Of a stretch of DNA of 64,000 nucleotides, positions 18,720-29,210 are shown piece after piece (position 1 is the stretch's first letter; every line of letters starts with the position of its first letter). The stretch lies in contig CABHOV010000040.1 in assembly GCA_902168185.1 (NCBI GenBank), positions 159,669-223,668 on the forward strand, given 5' to 3'. Source of the stretch: an uncultured Bacteroides sp. (GTDB taxonomy: Bacteria; Bacteroidota; Bacteroidia; Cytophagales; Cyclobacteriaceae). The notes under the pieces are model-generated. The model did no database searches and was not told where the DNA came from. It worked only from the letters and a program-made list of their open reading frames with translations. Both the position numbers and the translations under genes were made by a program.

Positions 18720-21557
18720 TTAGTTAATAACTCCTTTCTTATTTCCATTTACATCAAGCTCGACAATTTCATAGCCGAGTCGTTTGAGTCCAGGTAAGAT
18801 GTTTGCCTTATCTCCTACCAACAGTATATTCAGTTTACTAGTATCGATCCATTTCGAAGCCAGTGTATTCAGCTCGTCTTTTGATATAGTGCTTACAATC
18901 TTGTTCTGCTGATCAACAAAATCACCAGGTAAATTATAGCGGAGTATATTGGCTATAAACGATGTCTTTTGAAAGCCCGTTTCATAACGCAATGCATCAC
19001 GCTGCCCGATAGCACTTCGCATAAACGACAACTCGCTGTCCTGTATACCTGCCTTCGCATACTTTGTCAGCTCATTGATAACTTCTACCAGTGCACTGTC
19101 TGTTGCCGCGGCTTTTATACCGGCACTGAACACAAACTCTCCGGTATATTTATCGCCCGAGAAACCGGAACGCGCACCATAGGTCCACCCTTTGTCTTCA
19201 CGTAAGTTGAGGTTCACACGACTGTTGAATGCGCCACCCAATGCATAGTTCATCAAGCCTGCTTTATAGTATTCACCGGTAGCATCGTATTTTAAACCTG
19301 TAACATATCCAACACGAAATTCTGTCTGGGCTGCTTTCGGCACATCCACTATATAGATACGTGTCTTCTCAACTGCAGGAGCTTTGGAAGGTATAGCAGG
19401 TTTCGCATCTTTGGCAGGAAGCTTCTTCAGGAAATCGAGCTTGCCAAGAATTGCACTTTGTGTTACATCTCCTACGATAACAACATCTACTCCTGTTGAA
19501 GTAAAATAGTTTGTATAGTAGTTCTCTACATCTTTCAACGTCAGGTTCTTTACGGAGTACTCGGTACCGATATCACTCAGACCAAGTATATTATTGCTGC
19601 TATAATTCAACCGGGTATAAACATCACTGGCAATAATTGCAGGTTGCGATTTACGCTGCTTGAATCCTTCAACAGTTTGCTTTTGAATTCGGGCGAAGGC
19701 TTCCGGAGTAAATTCCGGACGGAGAATGCGTTCTTCCAGTAAGGCAAGTGTCTTATCCAGGTTCTTCGTCAACGACTGCACATTCACAGTAATACCATCC
19801 AGACCACTGGCAACGCTGATGGAGCTTCCTAATTTCTGGAGCTCTGCCTGCAACTGCTCTGCAGTATATTTCTGTGTGTCTTCATTCATCATGGAAGCAA
19901 AAATTCTGGGCAGTCCAATCTTCGACGTATCATTCGCCATTAGTAAATGACCTCCAGGTATAGTAACCGAAAGTGTAACGATTGGAAGTTCTTTACTTTC
20001 AGTTCCGATCACGCGGATTTTATCGATATCTTTTCTCCAGAAGCCCGGTATTTTTACAACAGGATTTGCACCATTGCCCGGCAATTTGGTACGATCGAAT
20101 GCATCGCTTGGCTTTGTATACTTTAATCCGCTATACCCATAATCGGGTGCTTTATAGTTTGATGTATTTACAGTATAGTTATCCGGTGCTGCTATATTAC
20201 TTTCATTGCCCTTTGTAACTACACTGAGAATAACCGCTGCTTTCCCTTTTATATAGGTGTTGTAAACACGGATCACATCTTCTTTCGTAACTTTATTATA
20301 GGCATCGAGCTCTTTACCAATTCTGTTAGGACTTCCGGTAAAAGTCTGGTAGGCGGCGAGCTGTGATACCTTGCCGGATACACTTTGCAGACTATAGATC
20401 AATTGCGCCTGCACGCTTCCTTTAAACTTCGCTATATCTTCATCGGTAACGCCACGTGTTTCAAAAGTCTTGATAGCATTTTCGAGGAGCTTCTTTGATT
20501 CAGCTAGTGAAACTCCCGGAGAAGGCGTTAAGCTTAATCTGCATTCACCTGCAAGTTCCGTTGTAGAATTAAATGCTCCTGCGTTTAATGCCTTTTGGTC
20601 CTTGACGATCTGTTGATATAGTATAGAATTTTTACCTTGCCCCAGGATTTCCACCATGCAATCCAGTGCTGGTTCATCCGGATGATAACTGGGGACTGTC
20701 GGGTATGTGATCACAAGTTGTGGCAGGCGTGCATAGTTATCAACGAGCGTAACATAGCGATCGCTTGTGACAACCGGTGCCGGTAATTTCATATTCTGAA
20801 CATCGGGGCCTTTTGGAATCGATCCAAAATATTTTTGTGCAAGCTTTACAACATCGGCAGCTTTAACATCACCGCCTACCGTTACCGTTGCGTTGTTCGG
20901 TCCATACCAGCGAAGGAAGAAATTTTTAAGGTCGTCTACACTTACTCTGTTCAGATCTTCTATATATCCGATGGTAAGCCATGAGTATGGATGTCCATAC
21001 GGGTATAAATTCTTGGCAATGGTCTCACCCATCAATCCATACGGGCGGTTATCATAATTTTGTCCGCGTTCATTCTTTACAGTAGCGCGCTGGATCTCAA
21101 ACTTCTTTTGTGTAACGGCATCGAGTAAAAATCCCATGCGATCGGCTTCAAGCCAAAGCATTTTTTCAAGTTGATTGCTCGGTACAGTTTCAAAGTAATT
21201 GGTGCGATCGCGATTGGTTGTACCGTTGAGTGTTCCTCCTGATTCAGTTACAATTTTGAAGTGTTGCTCATCTCCAACGTTATCACTTCCCTGGAACATC
21301 ATGTGTTCAAAAAAGTGCGCGAAACCAGACTTGCCAATTTCTTCACGTGCAGAACCAACGTGATACGTTACATCGACATGCACGATCGGATCGCTGTGAT
21401 CTTCATGTACAATGACGGTGAGCCCGTTCGGTAATATATACTTCTCGTAGGGAATAATGACCTGGTCACCCTTCTTCTCGATTTTTTCTACCAGCTTCGC
21501 TTGTGCCGCCAACATCATGGGCGCACAAATCAAGGCCAGAATTAATAACTTCTTCAT
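18720..21557 (-). CDS. M16-family zinc metalloprotease
   Basis: The 945-residue secreted peptidase has a signal peptide ending near AAQAK. The inverted zinc motif HFFEH is at 81-85, and a distal Glu lies in TVKNERGQ about 75 residues on. The second half repeats the M16 fold but lacks HxxEH, as usual for the fused two-half members. Such periplasmic enzymes degrade peptides. The C-terminal DLREDKGWTYGARSGF segment is the conserved substrate-binding R/Y element. Confidence 0.92.
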   Translation of the reverse strand: MKKLLILALICAPMMLAAQAKLVEKIEKKGDQVIIPYEKYILPNGLTVIVHEDHSDPIVHVDVTYHVGSAREEIGKSGFAHFFEHMMFQGSDNVGDEQHFKIVTESGGTLNGTTNRDRTNYFETVPSNQLEKMLWLEADRMGFLLDAVTQKKFEIQRATVKNERGQNYDNRPYGLMGETIAKNLYPYGHPYSWLTIGYIEDLNRVSVDDLKNFFLRWYGPNNATVTVGGDVKAADVVKLAQKYFGSIPKGPDVQNMKLPAPVVTSDRYVTLVDNYARLPQLVITYPTVPSYHPDEPALDCMVEILGQGKNSILYQQIVKDQKALNAGAFNSTTELAGECRLSLTPSPGVSLAESKKLLENAIKTFETRGVTDEDIAKFKGSVQAQLIYSLQSVSGKVSQLAAYQTFTGSPNRIGKELDAYNKVTKEDVIRVYNTYIKGKAAVILSVVTKGNESNIAAPDNYTVNTSNYKAPDYGYSGLKYTKPSDAFDRTKLPGNGANPVVKIPGFWRKDIDKIRVIGTESKELPIVTLSVTIPGGHLLMANDTSKIGLPRIFASMMNEDTQKYTAEQLQAELQKLGSSISVASGLDGITVNVQSLTKNLDKTLALLEERILRPEFTPEAFARIQKQTVEGFKQRKSQPAIIASDVYTRLNYSSNNILGLSDIGTEYSVKNLTLKDVENYYTNYFTSTGVDVVIVGDVTQSAILGKLDFLKKLPAKDAKPAIPSKAPAVEKTRIYIVDVPKAAQTEFRVGYVTGLKYDATGEYYKAGLMNYALGGAFNSRVNLNLREDKGWTYGARSGFSGDKYTGEFVFSAGIKAAATDSALVEVINELTKYAKAGIQDSELSFMRSAIGQRDALRYETGFQKTSFIANILRYNLPGDFVDQQNKIVSTISKDELNTLASKWIDTSKLNILLVGDKANILPGLKRLGYEIVELDVNGNKKGVIN

Positions 21558-21661
21558 AGATTAGATTAATGAGTTTATCCTGCGTTGAAATACGCGAAAA
21601 AATTCCGTGGCGTAAATCGATTTATGACAAACGCTAAATTGAAGAAGTCAGTGGTGTGGTG

Positions 21662-23248
21662 TCAGGTAAGACCTCTTTCGAGGATGAGTCTGGTTTCTTC
21701 GAGATCGAGTTCATATTCAATCCTGCGCAGTACTTCGTCACTGATCACTCCTTCTCTGCGCAAGCGTATTAAGTCTGCACGTTCTTTATGAAGCAGCTCT
21801 TGCTGAAGTCTGTGAAATTCGTTGATCTGCTCTTCCTTCAACTTTTGTTCCGTCTGATCTTTTCGCAGTCTTTGAATTCGAATCTCATACTTTGTTTTGA
21901 TCTGATTCAAAACATCATCGCTTAACGACAACGCATAATTTTCTTCGATGTGCTCGATGATGGAAGACGCCAACATCAAACGGGCCCGTTGTTCATCCTC
22001 ATAATCTTTTCCATCGAGTTCTATGCCAAACCAATTGATCATGGGCCGGAGTGTTAAACCCTGCAACACCAAGGTCGAGAAGATCACACAGAAAGTAAGA
22101 AAGATAATCAGGTTACGATGCGGAAACGGAGTTGCTCCGTTAATCGTCAATGGCAATGCGAGTGCTGCTGCCAAGGATACAACGCCACGCATACCCGACC
22201 AGGCTACAATCGTTGTGAGCTTAATGTCGGTGTCCGGTTCTTTTTCACGGATGCGTTTACTTAACCAGCGTGGTATATACGTGCCGGGATATACCCAGAT
22301 GATGCGCCCTATAATTACAGCAAGACTGATGATCACGGCATACTTCCAGGCCCAAAAAGAATTCGCTCCGATGTTCCCTATAATTTCCGGAAGCTGAAGA
22401 CCGATGAGTATAAAGATTACACCATTCAGAATAAAGAGTACGGTGTTCCAGGAGCCGTATGCCTGCAACCTGGTCTGTTGTGAAAAGACTTCACTGGAGT
22501 TCCAGCTCACATATAGCCCTGCTACTACTACTGCGAGTACACCTGAAAGATGGAACGATTCAGCTCCGAGGTAAGCAACAAAAGGCGCCAGGAAGGTTAG
22601 CGTTGTATCGGTTGTTGCATTGTCAGGAGTAAATTTATGAATCCATTTAAAGACGAACCCGACCAGCAACCCGAAGACTATACCACCGGTTGCTACAATG
22701 ACAAACTGCAGACCTGCATGCCAAATATTGAACGCCCCTGTAGAGACTGCGATCACGGCATAGCGGTAAGCGATAAGACCCGTGGCATCATTTACCAGGC
22801 TCTCTCCTTCTAATATAGTAATAACACGTTTGGGTACACTGAGTCCTTTTGTGGCGGCTGTTGCTGCCACGGCATCCGGAGGTGAAATGATGGCACCGAG
22901 TACAAATGATTCTGCCCAATCAAAACCAGGAATCATCATGTGCGCAACCCAGGCGACAGCACATGTGGTAAAGATCACACATCCTATAGCCAGCAATGTG
23001 ATGGGTCGTTTCGCTGCTCTGAAATCAGGCCACGAAGTATTCCACGCAGCTGAATATAGTATAGGAGGCAAGAAGACCAGGAAAACAATTTCAGGATCAA
23101 GTGAGATGGATGGCATCCCCGGAATCATACCGATGACGATTCCAGCTACCACCAACAAAATCGGATAGGGAATTCTGATCTTATCCGTTACCTCTGCCAG
23201 AGCAGTGACTACGGCAAGCAGAATAATAACAGTAGCAATATTTTGCAT
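21662..23248 (-). CDS. Na+/H+ antiporter, CPA1 (NhaP-like) family
   Basis: The 528-residue protein has about 12 membrane helices over residues 1-410, followed by a long charged C-terminal helix. The ion-binding helix motif ISPPDAVAATA and the SLVNDATGLIAYRYA segment are typical of CPA1 antiporters that exchange Na+ or K+ for protons. The cytoplasmic tail (about 420-528) is coiled-coil-like and rich in Arg, Glu and Leu, and may be regulatory. It is a single gene. Confidence 0.9.
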   Translation of the reverse strand: MQNIATVIILLAVVTALAEVTDKIRIPYPILLVVAGIVIGMIPGMPSISLDPEIVFLVFLPPILYSAAWNTSWPDFRAAKRPITLLAIGCVIFTTCAVAWVAHMMIPGFDWAESFVLGAIISPPDAVAATAATKGLSVPKRVITILEGESLVNDATGLIAYRYAVIAVSTGAFNIWHAGLQFVIVATGGIVFGLLVGFVFKWIHKFTPDNATTDTTLTFLAPFVAYLGAESFHLSGVLAVVVAGLYVSWNSSEVFSQQTRLQAYGSWNTVLFILNGVIFILIGLQLPEIIGNIGANSFWAWKYAVIISLAVIIGRIIWVYPGTYIPRWLSKRIREKEPDTDIKLTTIVAWSGMRGVVSLAAALALPLTINGATPFPHRNLIIFLTFCVIFSTLVLQGLTLRPMINWFGIELDGKDYEDEQRARLMLASSIIEHIEENYALSLSDDVLNQIKTKYEIRIQRLRKDQTEQKLKEEQINEFHRLQQELLHKERADLIRLRREGVISDEVLRRIEYELDLEETRLILERGLT

Positions 23249-23277
23249 GCAGCGGGGTTAACTGACTGAAGACTATA

Positions 23278-24198
23278 TTAGTAACTGAATTTACTCAGGA
23301 ACTCTTCCAGTTCTTCCTTTAGTGGTCGATTATTAACAATCCCCAATATATCATTTACCTGTTGATTTACCTTCACGTTAAGTTCGTGCAATCGCAGGTG
23401 CTGGTTGATAAAAATAAATTCCAGTGGAGGAATGAGTTCTTTGAGAACGTCCAGTATATCGATGACCTTAAGATTGCGATCTACCAGGTTGTAAGTTCCA
23501 TTCTCCAATGGAGCCGTCAGTAAGTTCGCAAGGGCATTCGAAAGCATATCCACATGAATGAATGTGCGCGATTGTTTGCCATCGCCTTGTATCGTAATGA
23601 GCTTATTGAAGTTTGCTTCGAAGGCGAACTTGTTGATGACAGCATCAAAGCGCATGCTCCGGCTATAACCGTATACATTACCACACCGCATGATATAGGT
23701 GTTGATCTTGCTGGATAATCTTCGTACATGTTCTTCACCACGTACTTTAGAGATCGCGTACAACGTCTGCGGATCCGGAGCCGTAAGTTCATCTACAGCT
23801 TCTTTTGATGAGCCGTAAACTCCTGTGCTGCTGGTATAAATAAACCGTTTTACATCGCTCTCTTCAACAGCATAAACGAGTTCTGCCGTACCCCAATGGT
23901 TTACCTGCTCATACGAATGAGCATCCGCATTGGCGAAAGGCGTTGTTACTTTGGCAGCGAGGTGATATACTACATCTACGCCTTTCAATACTTTACGAAG
24001 TGCACGGGAATCAAGCAGCTCTCCTTTTACAAAAGTTATCTTCATGTGCTTCTGAAGCCTTAATCCCAGGAACATGTTATAGTTCAGGCGGCTCAGGTTA
24101 TCATATACTATTACTTGATCTACTTCAGGTTTTGCAATCAGCGCACTGATCAACTCAGTGCCTATATATCCGGCACCTCCGGTAACTAATACTTTCAT
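23278..24198 (-). CDS. NAD-dependent sugar epimerase/dehydratase (SDR)
   Basis: The 306-residue extended SDR protein has GGAGYIG at the N-terminus for NAD binding, YHLAAKV, the catalytic Ser in YTSSTGVYG, and YAISKVRGE holding the YxxxK pair. The profile fits NDP-sugar epimerases of the GalE/UDP-glucuronate group, but the substrate cannot be assigned. It lies 19 bases downstream of the APS reductase gene on the same strand, probably sharing a transcript. Confidence 0.85.
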   Translation of the reverse strand: MKVLVTGGAGYIGTELISALIAKPEVDQVIVYDNLSRLNYNMFLGLRLQKHMKITFVKGELLDSRALRKVLKGVDVVYHLAAKVTTPFANADAHSYEQVNHWGTAELVYAVEESDVKRFIYTSSTGVYGSSKEAVDELTAPDPQTLYAISKVRGEEHVRRLSSKINTYIMRCGNVYGYSRSMRFDAVINKFAFEANFNKLITIQGDGKQSRTFIHVDMLSNALANLLTAPLENGTYNLVDRNLKVIDILDVLKELIPPLEFIFINQHLRLHELNVKVNQQVNDILGIVNNRPLKEELEEFLSKFSY

Positions 24199-24217
24199 CT
24201 TATACTTAAATGCTTTC

Positions 24218-24874
24218 TTACTTGTTGATTAAATCCGTATGCAGGCCACATTCAACTTTGTTCATTCCGAACCAGCGGGCTTCGCGCTCCTGCATTTCAG
24301 GGTCTAATTTACGGGTGCAAGGTTCACAACCTATACTGATATATCCTTTTTCTTCCAGTGGATGTTTAGGAAGATTATACTCCTTCTGGTATTGCCAGAT
24401 CATTTTAGCGTTCCAGTCGAGCATCGGGTGATAACGAAGGCAGCCATGTTTGGCGGGTTGCTCTACTTTCATCGCGGCACGCACAGCACTTTGATCGGCA
24501 CGCACGCCATTGATCCATACATCATGTGAAAGAAGGATGGCATCCGTTGGTTGTGTTTTATTGAGATAGCAGCAATGGTCAGGGTCTGATGTAAAGAGAA
24601 GTCTGCCGTCTGCATCACGCTGCATAAACTTCGGGACATCGGATTTCAGGTCGACTATATTTAGTCCGAACTGATCACCAATGTAATCTCTGAACTGAAC
24701 TGTCTCGGGAAAATGATAGCCTGTATTTATAAAATAAATCGGGATCGTTTTATCGATGCGACTCAAAATGTGCAGCAGTACCAAACTGTGCGATTGGAAG
24801 GATGACGTTGTAAAAAGCTTCTTGCCTTCCGCCTGATACGCCTCCAGTTTAGTTTTGATTTCCTCGAATTTCAC
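24218..24874 (-). CDS. cysH: Adenylylsulfate (APS) reductase, 4Fe-4S type
   Basis: The 218-residue assimilatory sulfonucleotide reductase has Cys101-Cys102 followed by exactly 80 residues and then Cys183-x-x-Cys186. This is the CC-X80-CXXC cluster motif that separates APS reductases from PAPS reductases. The catalytic Cys is at 209 in ECGLH near the C-terminus. It reduces APS to sulfite with thioredoxin. Other sulfate-assimilation genes are not in the window. Confidence 0.9.
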   Translation of the reverse strand: MKFEEIKTKLEAYQAEGKKLFTTSSFQSHSLVLLHILSRIDKTIPIYFINTGYHFPETVQFRDYIGDQFGLNIVDLKSDVPKFMQRDADGRLLFTSDPDHCCYLNKTQPTDAILLSHDVWINGVRADQSAVRAAMKVEQPAKHGCLRYHPMLDWNAKMIWQYQKEYNLPKHPLEEKGYISIGCEPCTRKLDPEMQEREARWFGMNKVECGLHTDLINK

Positions 24875-24996
24875 TGCAACTTATCGGTTAAGTAAAACAT
24901 TCTAACTACTTAATAATCAAATAATCAATCGCACTGTACTAAATAACTACTTTATATTTCTATATTGGTTTACCTAAACCCTAAACCTTATCTACC

Positions 24997-27138
24997 TTGA
25001 GCTCGAAATATCGCGTTCTTTTAGCAGTATTGCTTACACTCCTGGCAATTTGTACCCAAGCTGTGTTTGGGCAAACCAAAATTGTGCAGAAAATAGTTCA
25101 CATTAATCAGCAATCGGTTAATGTTTCGCTTGACAAATTAACACCTAATGATTGTCAGGTTGGTGCCGGCTCTATTGCCGTTTCTGTTTCCGGAGGATCC
25201 GGAAAGTATATATATTCCTGGACCGGCCCTTCCGGTTTCACCTCCTCGCAGGAAGATATAACAAATCTCAGCCAAGGCATTTATACACTTCAAGTCAGCG
25301 ATGGCAGCGACTGTATCCTTTCCAAACAATGGGAAGTGGTCTATGCCTGCGCTTCAGGCTGCAAGCTGGTGGATGTATCCACCGTAACAAATTCAAAGAC
25401 CTGCAGCTCGAATGACGGCTCTATCAATGTGGCAATCAGTGGTGGCTCCGGTGCATACTCGTTCATGTGGTATAATAAAAACTTCAACATCGTTGGCAAT
25501 ACTAAAACACTGACGAATGCTGCTCCGGGTACCTACTATCTCGAAGTTACCGACACAAAGAACACCAGCTGCACCACGATGTTCTATTATTACATCGAGT
25601 CCTCCTTAAAAGTAAACTTCACCACCGTATCAAATACCAAATGTACTATACCGTATACAGGCAATATCGCTGCCGTTGTCACGGGAGGTTCAGGAAGCTA
25701 TTCCTATCAATGGCAATATCCGGATGGACAAAAAGCAACTGCAGGCGGAGCGTCTTTAGCAGGATTACGGGGCGGCAATTATATACTGATTGTCAAGGAT
25801 AAGACTTCAAATTGTGAAGTAGAACAAAACATCTATCTCGCCAACACAGCTGCTGCAACGCTTGGGATAGGCGAAGTAATTTCCCCTGCCACCATGTGTG
25901 CACCAGCAAACGGCTCAGTAGATGTAACGATCACCAAAGGATCCGGAAATTATACCTATTCATGGTATGAGCAATCCACAGGCGTATCTGTAAGCACGGC
26001 TGAAGACCTTACCAACGCTGTCGCGTCAAACTATACTGTATATGTAACAGATCTTCTTTCGGGCTGCAATGCTTCCAAAAAGTTTGTGATTCCCGATAAA
26101 ACCTTGAAGCCAGAATTTATACTTACAAAAACCGATAACACAAACTGCTCCGCTCCTTTTAACGGAGCTATCGAACTTGTGTCCGCAAAATCAGGAACGT
26201 ATGCTATATCCTGGAGCAACGGCGCTATATCTCAAAGTATAAAAACCCTCGCTCCTGGCTCCTATGGTATATCGGTTACCGATAAAACAACAGGTTGTAA
26301 ATCTATCATCAACCCAAGTGATGTTCAAGCTGTTAACATCAAAGATCTCTCTGAACAACCACTTGAGGTGACCATCGATGCGGTGGCTGATAATACCAAG
26401 TGTATAACTCCAAACGGATCAATCCAAACTTCGATCACATCATCTTCACCAACATCCATTTCATGGACAGGCCCGAATGGTTTTATATCGGATCAACAAG
26501 ATCTGTCAGCACTGGCTGCCGGTGATTATATACTTACAGCTTCTATCCAATGTAACACCGCTCCTGTTATTGAAGCTCAGGAGTTTACCACTCAGGCAAG
26601 TTCTTCCATCGAACTGGACTTAAGAAAGATCATTTCAGATCGTGACAACAATCTTGATCCATCCAGTATAGTGATTACCAACATGCCACGAAGCGGAGCA
26701 AGTGCCTCCATCACCAATGAATTGCTCTTACGAATTCAATATCAAAATACATTTAAGGGTATTGATAGTATTCAGATACGAGCATGCGACCTGATGAAGG
26801 CGTGCTCCGAAAATATAATTACCATCAACGTTGAGACCATCTCTCAATCCAAACAAGATGGTATAGTGGTATATAACGCGGTGGCTCCCAACAGCATAGG
26901 CAATAATAAGTTTATGCGCATCGAATACCTTCCGCAGGTCGATAACCGCGTCAGTATTTTCAATCGATGGGGTGATAAAGTTTTTGAAGTACAGAATTAT
27001 ACGAACGAACTTCCTGGAAAACGCTTTGAGGGATTAAATGATAATGGTAAAGAGCTGCCTACAGGTACATACTTCTATAAAATAGAATTCGCAGACGCTA
27101 CCAACCCTGTCACGGGATATCTCTCACTAAAGCAATAA
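24997..27138 (+). CDS. SprB-repeat surface protein with gliding-type C-terminal domain
   Basis: The 713-residue secreted protein begins at TTG (24997); an in-frame stop at 24982 and a signal peptide directly after the TTG (ending near VFGQ) support this. About six tandem SprB-like repeats cover 45-520, each with a Cys, an NGSI-type turn and GGSGxYxYxW. The C-terminal about 85 residues (VYNAVAPNS..., IFNRWGDKVFE..., LPTGTYFYKIEF) match the gliding-motility-associated type B sorting domain recognised by the type IX secretion system. It pairs with the PorP/SprF gene 4 bases downstream, which normally serves its secretion or anchoring. Confidence 0.9.
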   Translation: MSSKYRVLLAVLLTLLAICTQAVFGQTKIVQKIVHINQQSVNVSLDKLTPNDCQVGAGSIAVSVSGGSGKYIYSWTGPSGFTSSQEDITNLSQGIYTLQVSDGSDCILSKQWEVVYACASGCKLVDVSTVTNSKTCSSNDGSINVAISGGSGAYSFMWYNKNFNIVGNTKTLTNAAPGTYYLEVTDTKNTSCTTMFYYYIESSLKVNFTTVSNTKCTIPYTGNIAAVVTGGSGSYSYQWQYPDGQKATAGGASLAGLRGGNYILIVKDKTSNCEVEQNIYLANTAAATLGIGEVISPATMCAPANGSVDVTITKGSGNYTYSWYEQSTGVSVSTAEDLTNAVASNYTVYVTDLLSGCNASKKFVIPDKTLKPEFILTKTDNTNCSAPFNGAIELVSAKSGTYAISWSNGAISQSIKTLAPGSYGISVTDKTTGCKSIINPSDVQAVNIKDLSEQPLEVTIDAVADNTKCITPNGSIQTSITSSSPTSISWTGPNGFISDQQDLSALAAGDYILTASIQCNTAPVIEAQEFTTQASSSIELDLRKIISDRDNNLDPSSIVITNMPRSGASASITNELLLRIQYQNTFKGIDSIQIRACDLMKACSENIITINVETISQSKQDGIVVYNAVAPNSIGNNKFMRIEYLPQVDNRVSIFNRWGDKVFEVQNYTNELPGKRFEGLNDNGKELPTGTYFYKIEFADATNPVTGYLSLKQ

Positions 27139-27142
27139 TCAC

Positions 27143-28060
27143 ATGAAGCATCTTTACCTTCTGTTTTTCCTGGGGACTTTCATTCAAGCTTTTTCCCAGG
27201 AAGACCCGCTCTATGTTCAGTATATAAATAACCCGATGATTCTAAACCCTGCCTATGCAGGGCTCAATAATAACTTCAACGCTTCGGTTTCGTATCGTAA
27301 GCAATGGGGAGGATTCGAGGGAAGCCCCACAACCTTTCATGTGAGCGGTCATACATCGCTTGCTAAAAATAAAATGGGTCTCGGTATACTTTTGATCCAG
27401 GACAAAACCGGAGCCAATAGCAACACAGAGATGAACATGACGTATGCTTACCGGCTAAACTTCAACGGCACGCATTTATCTTTTGGCATGCAGGCTGGTT
27501 TTATAAACTATAAAACAGATAACACTTTATTGAATACATACGACCCGACCGACCCTGCATTTAATTCCGATATAAATGTAATCAGACCCAACGTTGGTGC
27601 TGGCGTTATTCTGAACAGCGAAAAATTCTTTGCAGGGATTTCTGTTCCCAGGATGTTGAATACCACCACGCTTCTCTCTACGGATACAGCATCAATGAAG
27701 GCCAGACTTTATGATCAACATTACTATGGAAGCTTCGGGTATGTATTTTATTTATCAACACGTATGCGGCTAAGGCCTTCATGCCTGGTACGTTATGTTC
27801 AGGGTGCTCCTTTATCTGTTGATTATACTGTTGCTATAAATCTGGATGAGAAGTATACCGCGGGTTTATATACGCGTAATCTAAATGCGGGCGGATTTCT
27901 TTTACAACTCAGATTTGCAGGCGCTTATCGCTTCGGGTATGCATTTGAAGTCCCGCTGAATAACAATACGGTTGCTACCCGGTTTAATACCCATGAGCTT
28001 ACACTCGGAATTAATTTGTCACTTTTCAGCTTTCAATCTTCTTCGATTACAAACTTTTGA
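27143..28060 (+). CDS. PorP/SprF-family type IX secretion membrane protein
   Basis: This 305-residue outer membrane beta-barrel has a signal peptide (MKHLYLLFFLGTFIQAFSQ) and the family start EDPLYVQYINNPMILNPAYAG. The remainder is alternating beta strands ending in an aromatic residue (TNF). PorP/SprF proteins attach or guide SprB-like adhesins carrying type B signals, and such an adhesin is encoded immediately upstream. Confidence 0.93.
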   Translation: MKHLYLLFFLGTFIQAFSQEDPLYVQYINNPMILNPAYAGLNNNFNASVSYRKQWGGFEGSPTTFHVSGHTSLAKNKMGLGILLIQDKTGANSNTEMNMTYAYRLNFNGTHLSFGMQAGFINYKTDNTLLNTYDPTDPAFNSDINVIRPNVGAGVILNSEKFFAGISVPRMLNTTTLLSTDTASMKARLYDQHYYGSFGYVFYLSTRMRLRPSCLVRYVQGAPLSVDYTVAINLDEKYTAGLYTRNLNAGGFLLQLRFAGAYRFGYAFEVPLNNNTVATRFNTHELTLGINLSLFSFQSSSITNF

Positions 28061-28129
28061 TTCTTTTATGCGGGCGATTTAAAATAATCTACTGAACCTT
28101 TTAACCTTAAACCTGTTTAACTTTATGAC

Positions 28130-28540
28130 ATGAAGATAAAGGTATCTCGGAAAGAGCATTTTAATGCGGCTCATCGACTTTTCAACCCGGAGTGGTCTCC
28201 TGAAAAAAATCAGCAGGTATTCGGAAAATGTAGCAACCCTAACTTTCATGGACATAACTATGAAGTCATTGTCAGTGTCATCGGAGATCCTGATCCCGCC
28301 ACAGGTTATGTTTACGACATGAAGATATTGAGCGATGAGATCAAAGAGCATGTGTTAAATAAGTTCGATCACCGAAACCTGAATCTTGATCTCGAATATT
28401 TTAAAGACCTTAACCCAACAGCCGAAAATATCGCCCTTGTTATCTGGAGAATACTACGGCAGCGAATTGACTCTAAATTTGAATTGAAAATTACTTTGTA
28501 TGAGACAGAAAGGAATTTCGTTGAATATCCGGCCAGTTAA
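28130..28540 (+). CDS. 6-pyruvoyl-tetrahydropterin synthase / QueD family
   Basis: This is a 136-residue PTPS fold enzyme. Zinc ligands are in FNAAHRL and FHGHNYE. The catalytic Cys sits in GKCSNPN, closer to eukaryotic-type PTPS than to typical QueD. The C-terminal YETERNFVEY carries the substrate-binding Glu. It could make 6-pyruvoyl-tetrahydropterin or carboxytetrahydropterin (queuosine route). Overlap with folE, whose product is its substrate, supports a pterin pathway. Confidence 0.88.
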   Translation: MKIKVSRKEHFNAAHRLFNPEWSPEKNQQVFGKCSNPNFHGHNYEVIVSVIGDPDPATGYVYDMKILSDEIKEHVLNKFDHRNLNLDLEYFKDLNPTAENIALVIWRILRQRIDSKFELKITLYETERNFVEYPAS

Positions 28541-29189
28541 TCCTGAGGAAGAAGACATCGCAGACGATCATGTAGCAACATCTGCAGACACACCTATGCG
28601 TGAGGATGCTTTTAACATGGACGATGAGGAGAAGATTGATCTTATTGAAAAACACTTTCGTGAGATTATGAATGTCCTTGGACTTGACCTTACGGATGAC
28701 AGCCTGAACGGAACTCCGCGCAGAGTTGCCAAGATGTATGTGAAGGAAGTTTTCAGCGGGTTGAATCCGAAGAACAGACCACATGCCCGGCTATTTGAAA
28801 ATAAGTATAATTATGATCAGATGCTGGTGGAGAAGGACATCACGTTCTACTCACACTGTGAACATCACTTCGTACCTATATATGGTAAAGTACATGTAGC
28901 ATATTTCTCCAGCGGAAAAGTAATTGGCCTTTCGAAGATCAATCGGATCGTTCAGTATTTTTCGAAACGTCCGCAGGTACAGGAAAGATTAACAGTACAG
29001 ATTGGAAAAGAAATGCAACGTGTATTACAAACAGAAGATGTAGGCGTTGTGATTGATGCGAACCATATGTGCGTTGCCTCGCGAGGCGTTGGCGACACAA
29101 ATAGCAAAACCGGTACTGCTTATTTCTCAGGAAAGTTTAAAGATGAAAATATTAAACGCGAGTTTCTAAACTACATAAATAGCAAATAA
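28500..29189 (+). CDS. folE: GTP cyclohydrolase I
   Basis: The 229-residue FolE has zinc-binding SHCEHHFVPIYG and MCVASRGV, plus LTDDSLNGTPRRVAKMY. It converts GTP to dihydroneopterin triphosphate, feeding folate or pterins. If the ATG at 28500 is used, it overlaps the PTPS gene by 41 bases in another frame; TTG 28521 or ATG 28596 are alternatives. The N-terminal NPEEEDIADDHVATSADTP segment resembles relatives, which argues for an early start. Confidence 0.92.
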   Translation: MRQKGISLNIRPVNPEEEDIADDHVATSADTPMREDAFNMDDEEKIDLIEKHFREIMNVLGLDLTDDSLNGTPRRVAKMYVKEVFSGLNPKNRPHARLFENKYNYDQMLVEKDITFYSHCEHHFVPIYGKVHVAYFSSGKVIGLSKINRIVQYFSKRPQVQERLTVQIGKEMQRVLQTEDVGVVIDANHMCVASRGVGDTNSKTGTAYFSGKFKDENIKREFLNYINSK

Positions 29190-29210
29190 AGCCCGAAAAG
29201 GGCTTTTTTT
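29188..29210 (+). terminator. Rho-independent terminator after folE
   Basis: AAAGCCC-GAAA-AGGGCTTTTTTT gives a compact GC stem with a GAAA loop and T-run overlapping the folE stop. Confidence 0.85.
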
